The notes beneath the pieces were generated by a model that saw only the letters and a list, made by a program, of their open reading frames with translations, did no database searches and was not told where the DNA came from. Positions 19,013-27,774 of a stretch of DNA of 64,000 nt are shown here, piece by piece. The stretch is from the NCBI RefSeq assembly GCF_014960965.1, contig NZ_CP063169.1:405581-469580 (forward strand). The letters are read 5' to 3'. The stretch is from Ruania alkalisoli. GTDB lineage: Bacteria; Actinomycetota; Actinomycetes; Actinomycetales; Beutenbergiaceae. The first letter of the stretch is position 1. Each line of letters begins with the position of its first letter. Position numbers and translations under genes: made by a program.

Positions 19013-19092
19013 GCACTCTCCATAGCCGACCGGGCTGCAGTTTTGTGCGCTCCCGCGGTCCAGTCTGAATGAACGTGGAATGGGGCAGTTTC

Positions 19093-20955
19093 ATGCAATG
19101 TGGGCGGATGCGCAGCGGCAACCGTATCGGGCGATGGCTCGCTGCAGCGCTGTTGGCACTGGGTGTGGTCGTCGCTCCCGGTGTGGCGGCGGCTGTAGAC
19201 CTGGAACCTGGTGATACGCCGTACATCGGAAGTAAGGAGGGGTACGGAGGCACCGGCTTGTTCCCGATCTGGTCCAACGGCAGTCCGACTGGCGACCCCG
19301 ACTACTGGGCCTACTGCATCGAGCAGCCCGTCGCTGCGATGACGGGCCTCGTGGGTGAGGTGGACGATCTCGATGGCTACCTCGGCGACAACTACTTCGC
19401 CGACCCAGAGGTTCAGGGCAAGGTCTTCTGGGTGCTCGCCCATAGCTACCCTGAGTTGAGTCTCCAGGAGTTCGGCGAGGCGATCGGTGTTCCCGGGATC
19501 TCGCGCAACGATGCGATCGAGGCAACCCAGTACGCGATCTGGCGTTACACCGATCTCACCTTCGACGCGTCCTGGCCCTTTGAGTCGGCTGACTCGGAGG
19601 CCGCCTACTGGTATCTCGTCAACGGCGCGAACGCGAATCCCGGGCTCACGTATGACGACCTGGAGGTGACCGCCGCAATCGCGGCACCGGGGAGCGCGCA
19701 GTCGGCTGACTCTCTTGTCGGGCCCTTCGTGGTGAACACAAACCAGCCCACCGTGAGCGTGACAGTCGACCCGGCCATCACTGTGACTGACGCGAGTGGC
19801 ACCCCGGTTGACACGGACGCGGTCGCCGATGGGCAAGAGCTCTACCTGGACTTGCGTGGAACGACCGCAGAAGGCGAAGCAACCGTGCAGGTGACGGCTG
19901 CGGGCACTAGCAGCACCGGAAAGATCGTCAGCGTCCCGACTGTTCCGGGGACGACACCTACCGCCGAGGATCACGCGCAGACCATCATCCTTGTGACGCC
20001 TAGCACGACCCGCACGACCGCTGAGGCCAGCGTGTCGTGGACGGCCCTGCCAGTTCCGGTGATTGGGACGTCGCTGGTCGATGCCGCCGATAGTGACCGG
20101 GTGCTGCCTTTTGATGGTGGCGTCGTGGTGGACACGGTGACATATGAGAATCTGACTCCGGGTGTGGAGTACACCGTGACGGGTGAGCTGATGCATCAGT
20201 CGGATGGTTCTGGTTCTGGGATCACCGGTTCGACCACGTTCACTCCCGATGCGGCGAGCGGGTCTGTGGACGTTGAGTTCACGGTCCCGACTGGATTCGC
20301 CGGTGAGAGTTTGGTGGCCTTTGAGCGATTGTTCGAGGGTGCGGATGTATCGGGCGAGCCGGTAGCCGTGCATGAGGACATCGACGATGAGGCCCAGACG
20401 GTGACCGTGGAGGAAGCGCCAGTTCCGGCGATTGGGACGTCGTTGGTCGATGCCGCCGATGGTGACCGGGTGCTGCCTTTTGATGGTGGCGTCGTGGTGG
20501 ACACGGTGGCGTTTGAGAATCTGACTCCGGGTGTGGAGTACACCGTGACGGGTGAGCTGATGTATCAGTCGGATGGTTCTGGTTCTGGGATTGTTGGTTC
20601 GGTGACGTTCATTCCGGATGCGGCGAGTGGGTCTGTGGAGGTTGAGTTCACGGTTCCGGCTGGTTTCGCTGGTGAGAGTTTGGTGGCCTTTGAGCGGTTG
20701 TTTGAGGGCACGGACACCACGGGTGATCCGGTGGCGGTGCATGAGGACATCGATGATGAGGCTCAGACGGTGACGGTGGAGGATGCGCCGGCTCCGGTGC
20801 CGGAACTGCCATCGACAGGCTTCGGCGTCGCGGGAGGTGCGGTTCCGACGACGATTCTGCTGACTGCGGTGGGCATAGCCATGGTGCTCCTGAACCGCCG
20901 CTGGAACGCCAGTTCGGCTCTAGCCCACCCGGATGCTCGGCGCAAGGTGATCTGA
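19093..20955 (+). CDS. Thioester-domain, VaFE-repeat LPXTG surface protein
   Basis: A 620-aa sortase-anchored protein. ATG 19093 has a partial ribosome-binding site (GGGGCAG); 19069 and 19108 are alternatives. After the signal peptide comes a thioester (TQXA) domain. Its Cys is in YWAYCIEQP (about residue 75) and its Gln in EATQYAIWRY (about residue 146), the pair that forms an internal thioester in Gram-positive adhesins and can bond covalently to host or surface ligands. Two nearly identical VaFE repeats follow (about residues 322-440 and 447-564), each with IGTSLVDAAD, VEYTVTGELM and VAFERLFEG. Such repeats carry internal ester cross-links in known adhesin stalks. LPSTG (20806-20820), a membrane segment and an Arg-containing tail finish it. 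Tip-plus-stalk architecture suggests a short covalent adhesin. Confidence 0.88.
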   Translation: MQCGRMRSGNRIGRWLAAALLALGVVVAPGVAAAVDLEPGDTPYIGSKEGYGGTGLFPIWSNGSPTGDPDYWAYCIEQPVAAMTGLVGEVDDLDGYLGDNYFADPEVQGKVFWVLAHSYPELSLQEFGEAIGVPGISRNDAIEATQYAIWRYTDLTFDASWPFESADSEAAYWYLVNGANANPGLTYDDLEVTAAIAAPGSAQSADSLVGPFVVNTNQPTVSVTVDPAITVTDASGTPVDTDAVADGQELYLDLRGTTAEGEATVQVTAAGTSSTGKIVSVPTVPGTTPTAEDHAQTIILVTPSTTRTTAEASVSWTALPVPVIGTSLVDAADSDRVLPFDGGVVVDTVTYENLTPGVEYTVTGELMHQSDGSGSGITGSTTFTPDAASGSVDVEFTVPTGFAGESLVAFERLFEGADVSGEPVAVHEDIDDEAQTVTVEEAPVPAIGTSLVDAADGDRVLPFDGGVVVDTVAFENLTPGVEYTVTGELMYQSDGSGSGIVGSVTFIPDAASGSVEVEFTVPAGFAGESLVAFERLFEGTDTTGDPVAVHEDIDDEAQTVTVEDAPAPVPELPSTGFGVAGGAVPTTILLTAVGIAMVLLNRRWNASSALAHPDARRKVI

Positions 20956-21068
20956 CCTCATCAGTTTGACCTTCCTATCGCGCACTACCTCCCAGGAGCG
21001 CTCCGGTGATGGCTCGCCTAGGCTCCTCTCCCGAGGCAGATGCGCGAGCAGCCGGCAACATCACTGCT

Positions 21069-21107
21069 GGTCCCGGTTTCGCCACACGCCATGGTGAACC
21101 CGGGACC
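21069..21107 (+). terminator. Stem-loop after the thioester/VaFE gene
   Basis: GGTCCCGGTTTCGCC (21069-21083) and GGTGAACCCGGGACC (21093-21107) pair over 15 positions with one mismatch and one G-T pair around a 9-nt loop. It is a relative of the hairpin at 18703-18741. It lies about 115 nt after the stop codon and ends 33 nt before operator copy 5. Confidence 0.5.
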
Positions 21108-21140
21108 GGCGTTGCCCGGGGCTCGTGGGCCGAGACCAAA

Positions 21141-21188
21141 TGACCCCCAAGAAGGGGTCGCGGGGGCCGGGGCGACCGGAAATCATAG
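21141..21188 (+). promoter_or_regulatory. Shared operator copy 5, promoter of SdrD-repeat gene 2
   Basis: TGACCCCCAAGAAGGGGTCG occupies 21141-21160, with both arms kept and new spacer bases. The -10 is less certain here: TCATAG or CATAGT begins 42-43 nt from the palindrome start. The leader to the gene start would be about 210 nt, longer than at the other copies. Together with the hairpin at 21069-21107 this accounts for the non-coding stretch 20956-21405; I see no gene in it. Confidence 0.5.
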
Positions 21189-21405
21189 TGAACCGTGTGT
21201 GGTGAGCATCTGAGTCGTGATGAGGTTGGCTGTGGTTCGACGTGACGTCGTATTGCATAGATCGCTCGACTGAAGTTCGGCACATCACCGCACTGTCTGT
21301 GAAATCGCGACCTAGTCGTTGAACGTGACTACTGGGTTTCGGTGTTTGAACTCCATTTCAGCGGTCGGGCGTGAGCCCGCCAGCAGCTTCGTCTCCGGGG
21401 GAGAT

Positions 21406-24400
21406 ATGCACTTGCGAAGAATTATCGGTGCGGGCGCAGCCTGCGTTCTGACTGGTGGGTTGCTCGCCGCCGGTCTAGTGCCCGCAGCGGCAGCGCCCGC
21501 TGATGGGTCGATCACCGTCACGGTGGTCGAGGATCGCAACCTGGACAGTGCGCGCAACGGCGCGGATGCACCACTTGAGAACGTTCAGGTTCGGTTCGTC
21601 GACGCAGCCGGAGACGTGATCACCCGCAGTACCGATGCCAGCGGAGTCGCTACGCTGCTGGCTGCAGAGAACGATCTCGTTGGCGGGCAGTACCGGGTGG
21701 AAGTGGGCAACCCGAACGTCGGCATCTATACCGAGGCCCAGATCCTGGACGCTCACGCCGAGCCTGAATTCGCACCGGCAGTCTCATTCGTTGACGTTGC
21801 CGACGGCCAGGACGCGACGCTGTCAGTCGGATACGTCGACCACACCGAGCTCGGGCCAGAAGGTGCGACTCTGTATTCGGCAGTTCAGCCGGACGACATC
21901 TGGCCCGCTAGCGGTGAGTCGACCGAGTTGTACTCGATCGACTACTTCTTCTCGCCGTCAACCATCAGCGATGTCACCCCACGCTCGACGTTCGGCTCGG
22001 TCTACGGCATCGGCGTCGACCAGGATAACCGGGACATCTACGCCGGCGCATATGCGAAGCGAGGGTCTGAGTATGGCCCCGATGGTCCCGGCGCTATCTA
22101 CCGCGTGAACGCGCTGACGGGTGCCACTGAAACCTACGTCGTCGTCCCGAATGCAGGCAGCACCATGCATGACATGACCGGACTGGGCGACACCGGTCAT
22201 GTGATCCAGGACTTCGAGTTCCGGACCGCGGTCGGTCGCGAGGCGTTGGGTGATGTGGACGTTAACGACGACAACACGTTCCTCACCACGGTCAACATGA
22301 ACACCGATTCGCTGGTGGTCTACCCGGTGCAGGAAGCCGCGAACCCGGCCCCCATTCAGAGTCTGGCGGTGCCCGTTCAGAACGGGTGTGCCGCGGACTG
22401 GGCTCCGATGGCGTTGGAGGAGCGCGACGGCGTCCTGCATGTAGGTGCGGTATGTGGCGCCACGATGGAGACGTACATCCTGACGTACGACCGCGCCACA
22501 GACGGAACATTGACGGCGACGGGCACAGTGCTGTCGGGCAACGTCTACGACACTGTCGGACGTAACGGGCAGAACGGCCCGAACCTTGCTCTTTCCGGCG
22601 GTGTCTGCCAGAAGGTCGACTGGCGGCCTTGGAATGACGACGTCGACCAAGAGTGCATCGATGCGACAGCCAACACAGCCCCCATCAACCCCGCAGGAAA
22701 CGGGCTCGCGAACCAGTTCGTCTATCCGCAGCCGATGTTGGCCGACATCGTCCTGACCGAGTCCGGTGAGTACATCCTCGGTTTCCGCGACCGCGGCGCG
22801 GATCAGTACAGCTCCCTCCTGTACTACGGCGAGAAGACCAACGGGTCCGCGGCGTATGCGAACTACATTGCGACCGGTGACGTCGTTGCGACCACGGTGA
22901 CCGACAGTTCCCTGACGTTCGGCGATTCGAAGGACTTCTACGACTTCGCTGGATTCCACAACCAGGCTGCCTCGGCCGGTATGGCGTATATCGATGGGAG
23001 CAACCGGCTGGTGACCAACCAGATGGATGCCACTGGACTCTTCTCCAACGGGATCCGCGGGTTCAATGTCGATACCGGCAATGCCGCCAACAACGCCTTC
23101 GTCACCGACGACTTCCAGAAGTCTCAAGGTTTGGCTGATCTCGAGGTGATCGTGCTGGAGCAGACGCAGCAGATCGGCAATAGGGTGTGGATCGACACTG
23201 ACGAGGACGGCATCCAGGACCCGGGCGAGGCGCCAGTCGAGGGCGTGCAGGTGAGCCTGTACGACTCAGCCGGAGAGTTGGTCGCGACCACCGAGACGGA
23301 CGAGAACGGTGAGTACTGGTTCGACTCCGCCGATGGACTGCTGCCGGAGGCTGACTATCAGGTGCGGCTTGACCGCGAGTCCGACTTCCAGGCGGGTGGG
23401 CCACTGGCCGGTACGACGCCGACGGCCGATGACGCTGGTCTGAACCAGGACATCGACAGCAACGGTGTTCCAGCGGATCCGGAGTCGGGTCTAGGCGAGT
23501 ACGTGGTGCTTGCGGACATCACCAGTCCCGAGCCAGGTGAGAACGACCACTCGATCGATTTCGGATTCATCGTGCCTGGCGTCTCGGTGGGTGATTTGGT
23601 GTGGTTGGACGAGGATCGTGATGGTCTTCAGGGCGATGGTGAGCCGGGGATTGAGGGTGTTGAGCTGACGTTGACTGGTCCGGATGGGGAGCCGGTTACG
23701 GATGTGTTCGGCAACCTGGTTGAGCCGGTGTTCACGGATGAGGACGGTGAGTACTCTTTCGATAATCTGCCCGCGTTGGATGAGGGTGAGTCCTACACGG
23801 TGACGGTGACTCCGCCGGTTGGATTCGATCCCACGGTTGAGGGTGCTGGGGATGACCCGGCGTTGGATTCTTCGACTGGGTCGGCGACCAGTGGTGATCT
23901 GACTGGTGATGGTGACCGTGACCCGTCGCTGGACTTCGGGTTTGTCCCGGATCTGGTTTCGGTGGGTGATTACGTGTGGATTGATGCTGATCGTGATGGC
24001 ATCCAGGACGAGGGTGAGGCCCCCGTTGAGGGTGTGGAGGTCACGTTGCTCGATTCCGATGGTGAGGTGGTTGCTACCACGGTCACGGATGCGGATGGGT
24101 ATTACGTCTTCACTGATCTGCCGATCAGCACTGAGTTCACGATCGAGTTCCCGACCACTGTTGAGGTGGATGGTCAGGATTACCCGTTGACCCAGGCGCA
24201 GGTTGGGGATGATCCGGGGGTGGATTCGAATCCGGGTGCGGATGGGACGTTCTCGTTCACGACTCCTGCTACGGGTGAGAACTCGGGTGAGCCGGGTCAG
24301 GCTGATGACCCCACGATCGATGCTGGCTATGTGTCTCCGTCGGTGAGTGTGGGTGACTTGGTGTGGTTGGACGAGGATCGTGATGGTCTTCAGGGCGATG

Positions 24401-25220
24401 GTGAGCCGGGGATTGAGGGTGTTGAGCTGACGTTGACTGGTCCGGATGGGGAGCCGGTTACGGATGTGTTCGGCAACCTGGTTGAGCCGGTGTTCACGGA
24501 TGAGGCCGGTGAGTACTCTTTCGATAATCTGCCCGCGTTGGATGAGGGTGAGTCCTACACGGTGACGGTGACTCCGCCGGTTGGATTCGATCCCACGGTT
24601 GAGGGTGCTGGGGATGACCCGGCGTTGGATTCTTCGACTGGGTCGGCGACCAGTGGTGATCTGATGGTGATGGTGACCGTGACCCGTCGCTGGACTTCGG
24701 GTTTGTCCCGGATCTGGTTTCGGTGGGTGATTACGTGTGGATTGATGCTGATCGTGATGGCATCCAGGACGAGGGTGAGGCCCCCGTTGAGGGTGTGGAG
24801 GTCACGTTGCTCGATTCCGATGGTGAGGTGGTTGCTACCACGGTCACGGATGCGGATGGGTATTACGTCTTCACTGATCTGCCGATCAGCACTGAGTTCA
24901 CGATCGAGTTCCCCACCACCATCACCGTGAACGGGGAGACCTACCCGCTCACCACAGCAGGGGCAGGAAGCGACACCGGGCTGGACTCCAACCCAGACCA
25001 GAACACCGGCCGCTACTCCTTCACCACTCCTGCTACGGGTGAGAACTCGGGTGAACCCGGCCAGGCAGACATGCCGACCATCGACGCCGGCTACACCCCG
25101 CCCGAGCCTCAGATGCCGGTCACTGGAACCGATGGCGCGCTCACCCTAGTCGGCCTTGCTGCCGGTCTCGTGCTCGCCGGAATGGTCCTGGCCATGCTTC
25201 GGCGCCGCACTCCGGCCTGA
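21406..25220 (+). pseudogene. SdrD-B-repeat surface protein (2), interrupted by a one-base deletion
   Basis: A paralogue of the protein at 13538-17530. ATG 21406 follows GGGGGAG and opens a signal peptide (LRRIIGAGAACVLTGGLLAAGL). An N-terminal Cna-B-like domain, a propeller-like region (YGIGVDQDNRDIYAGAYAK) and SdrD-B domains follow from about 23165. At 24664-24665 the repeat reads CTGATGG where the other three copies read CTGACTGG, so one C is missing and the frame shifts. The shifted frame stops at 24928-24930. The original frame resumes as a 24723-25220 segment with domain B, an LPXTG-like MPVTG, a membrane segment and a basic tail. Everything after the deletion is otherwise intact, so it is either a very recent mutation or an assembly error in near-identical repeats. 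If the base is present, the gene is whole (about 1271 aa). Confidence 0.8.
23581..25098 (+). repeat. Second copy of the tandem SdrD-B repeat block
   Basis: Units start at 23581 and 24343, again 762 bp apart. The block is 1518 bp against 1519 bp for the equivalent block at 15830-17348; the difference is the deleted base. The two blocks look almost identical base for base although the N-terminal parts of the two genes have diverged strongly. That points to recent exchange between the genes. Confidence 0.9.
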
Positions 25221-25252
25221 GCCGGTGGGCGCCTCACGTGAGGTGCCCGCCC

Positions 25253-25300
25253 GATACATGACGCCCACGATGCCTGCCCGTGTCGTGGGCGTCATGTATC
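25253..25300. terminator. Perfect 18-bp inverted repeat between convergent genes
   Basis: The arms are GATACATGACGCCCACGA (25253-25270) and its exact reverse complement (25283-25300), with a 12-nt loop. It lies between the ends of SdrD gene 2 (plus strand) and the second large kinase (minus strand) and probably ends transcription from both sides. A smaller palindromic stem, GGGCGCCTCACGTGAGGTGCCC-like, lies just before it near 25227-25249. Confidence 0.7.
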
Positions 25301-25321
25301 CAGGTGGACGATGTGGTCGAG

Positions 25322-27670
25322 TCAGGAGATGACCAGTTCATCATCTGCATGGAGGGGGTGGCCATTGTGAGCGACCCGGTCGACGGTCCGTTGTCCCGAG
25401 CCCGGCGGGTCACATCGGCTTCGCAGCGTGACCAGCGTGAAGTCACTGGTGTGCCGTAGACGATGGTCAAGATGGCCGGTTTCGTCTAGTACCGTCCGGA
25501 CACTCGCGGCGATTGTGTGTGGCCCAAGAATCAGGCAGAGCGGTTCGCCACCCTCAGAGAACAGGCCGACGTTTACCGAGTCCGACGGTTCGCAGCTGTC
25601 GATGACGCCCAGGAGGACTTCCCCGACGGCCTTCGCGGTCGCCATGTCTGGCATGTCCGTGCCGCCCGCCTGGACCTGGAGCGACAATGACCGCGCGCGA
25701 GCCTGGGTAAGGGCGAGTGCGAACCAGGGACTCATATGGATCAGGCCCGGATCGAGTGAGATCAGTTGGCGGAGGTAGCTCTCCTCCTCGGCGCACAGCC
25801 TGCGAATAGCTGGGTCCCGGGGGCTCGCCTCACCCGTCGCGATGCGTTCAAGAAGCGCAGCCGAGGAACGCGTGCCGGCACTGATCCATCGAGCCCGTGC
25901 GGTTGTCAATGCGGTGTGAGAGGAGCTCGCGACCTCGGACTCCAGAGTCATCAATCGATGACGTTCGTATCTGCGGATGGTGCGAGTGAGAACGGGCAGA
26001 AAAACCATCCAGCCCGCGAAGAGACCGAGTTGTGGGCAGACTGCGACGATGGGGAGCAGCGTCAGTTCTGGTGAGTCCTCCCGCATGATCGCGCCTGCCA
26101 CCGCGACCGCGACTCCGAGCGCGACGAGCGCCGCGGACAGAGGGAATCGAGACCGAGAGGTCACCCACAAGATCAGCAACGGCACCGTCGCGAGGACAGC
26201 GGGCAGGTCGGTCATGGGGGCATCCAGCGCGTGAACCGTCAGAAGCGAGGTGAGGAATGTTGCAGGGACGGAGCAAATGACGAGGAACGTCAACCAGTGA
26301 GGCAGTCGTCTCCCCCCGCGAGTGAACCACCAGCACAACACCGCAAGAACTCCGATTGCGGTGGCGGTGGCAGCGGCAGCACCGGCTACGGGCGGCGAGC
26401 GCACCAGGGTTGCTGCGAGGTCGGCGACTACGATGAGGATCGCCCAGACCCAGCAGCCTGCCATCGTGATGGAGGTGGGGTCGAGTCCTGACGCGGGTTC
26501 GGCACGGGCAGTGGGAGTGCCGTCTGCTGAATAGGAGAGGGTTGTCGTCGTTCCTTTCCCGGGAGTCGATCGTAGATCGACATGCACCCCAGCTTCGCTG
26601 CACCGTCTGACCACCGATTCTGCGAGGCCACGGCGGGGGATTGTGCGCCCGTCGAATCCTGACCCAGAGTCCGACACGGTCACAGTGAGATGCGCATCCT
26701 TGATGGTGATGCCGATGGATACCCGGCCAACACCCGCGTGCTTCGCCGTGTTGGTGGCGAGCTCAAGGATTGCGCGTCGGATCGCCCGAGAAGTGTCGGC
26801 CGGAAGCAGCGATTCGAACCTCTCGAGATCTTCGGTAGGCGGCCCTGAATAGTCGACGTGAATTCCGGTGCGCAGACGGAGTGCCTCGATGCTCAGATCC
26901 GGAGCGTCAATATTCCTGCCATTCGCCAGTTCGGCGACCGCTGCCACGTCTTGTGCACAACGATCTCGCACAGCGCGCAGGTCTGCGACGCCAGCTCCGC
27001 CGCGAGCGATGGCAGACAACGTGTTCACGACCGTGTCGTGAAGGACGCGAGCATCCTCTGCGAGCTGTCGGCCCGCATACCGCGCTACGCGTTCGAGACG
27101 GACTGCTTCGTGCGTTCGTGCCGCTTGAATGTCCGCACGAGTGGCTCCGTTGTGCATGACGCGTACTAGCACGTGCGCACCACACGAGAGCGTGACGGAG
27201 GTCACGATCACGATCAGTCGAGCGCTCGGCGGCCAGTTGGGGCTGAGAATGATCTGCGCGCTGGTCAGGAAGACGATTGCTGTGGCGGTCACCGCGATGG
27301 CGGTGCGGCGTCGCATGATCAGGGCCGGGGTCGCGCAGGTGAGGCACGCCGTCCAGATGGCAGCGAATGCCAGGGCGCTACCAGCATCGTCCGTGACCGC
27401 GTAGTCGACAGCGGTCAGAACGTAGCTTGCCGCGAGGCACAGGGACGCCGGGCCGCGGCGCAGAAGACAGAACGCCAACGCTGCCATCAGCAGCACGTGT
27501 GCCAACAGCACGGGAACTGGATGATCGAGCGTAGGGGTGGCCATGACCGCGATGACGAGGACGAACTGCCAGACTCCTATGCCGCCGATGGCGGACCGAT
27601 GCAACGCATCCACCACCAGCGCGCCGGCCGCAGAGCCAGACCCCTGACCAGGTTGCTCAGTTTTGGACAT
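25322..27670 (-). CDS. Second tandem kinase/pseudokinase sensor, paralogue of 10182-12527
   Basis: A 782-aa membrane histidine kinase, start ATG 27670 (AAGG just upstream). Layout matches the first kinase: about five membrane segments, then RVLHDTVVNTLSAIARGGAG with the phospho-acceptor His (about residue 211), an N box (LELATNTAKHAG) and a G box (SDSGSGFDGRTIPRRGL). A second membrane block follows, then ARWISAGTRSSAALLERIATG in place of a His motif and CAEEESYLRQLISLDPGLIHM, also found in the first kinase. No response regulator is adjacent. It may signal through the regulator at 12528-13211, or modulate the first kinase by dimerising with it; both are inference. A degraded resemblance to the locus operator lies upstream near 27735-27754. 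Confidence 0.8.
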   Translation of the reverse strand: MSKTEQPGQGSGSAAGALVVDALHRSAIGGIGVWQFVLVIAVMATPTLDHPVPVLLAHVLLMAALAFCLLRRGPASLCLAASYVLTAVDYAVTDDAGSALAFAAIWTACLTCATPALIMRRRTAIAVTATAIVFLTSAQIILSPNWPPSARLIVIVTSVTLSCGAHVLVRVMHNGATRADIQAARTHEAVRLERVARYAGRQLAEDARVLHDTVVNTLSAIARGGAGVADLRAVRDRCAQDVAAVAELANGRNIDAPDLSIEALRLRTGIHVDYSGPPTEDLERFESLLPADTSRAIRRAILELATNTAKHAGVGRVSIGITIKDAHLTVTVSDSGSGFDGRTIPRRGLAESVVRRCSEAGVHVDLRSTPGKGTTTTLSYSADGTPTARAEPASGLDPTSITMAGCWVWAILIVVADLAATLVRSPPVAGAAAATATAIGVLAVLCWWFTRGGRRLPHWLTFLVICSVPATFLTSLLTVHALDAPMTDLPAVLATVPLLILWVTSRSRFPLSAALVALGVAVAVAGAIMREDSPELTLLPIVAVCPQLGLFAGWMVFLPVLTRTIRRYERHRLMTLESEVASSSHTALTTARARWISAGTRSSAALLERIATGEASPRDPAIRRLCAEEESYLRQLISLDPGLIHMSPWFALALTQARARSLSLQVQAGGTDMPDMATAKAVGEVLLGVIDSCEPSDSVNVGLFSEGGEPLCLILGPHTIAASVRTVLDETGHLDHRLRHTSDFTLVTLRSRCDPPGSGQRTVDRVAHNGHPLHADDELVIS

Positions 27671-27774
27671 CCTTGAGCCACGTCGTTGACGCTTGGACCA
27701 GGCTAATGAGAGCACCCCTCGCGTTGCCACGAGTTTGATCCTATTCAGGGGAGTTCCCAATCAGGGAGTCACGC

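Noticed and set aside
25234-25470. A 78-codon minus-strand frame downstream of the second large kinase as a possible missing response regulator
   Set aside because: It overlaps the kinase 3' end in another frame and crosses the 18-bp terminator; it has no receiver-domain or helix-turn-helix features.
27735-27754. A sixth copy of the shared operator upstream of the second large kinase
   Set aside because: TTGATCCTATTCAGGGGAGTT resembles copy 4 around TATTCAGGGG, but one arm is degraded and one base short, and no -10 occurs at the standard 41-42 nt spacing. Possibly a decayed site; not counted.
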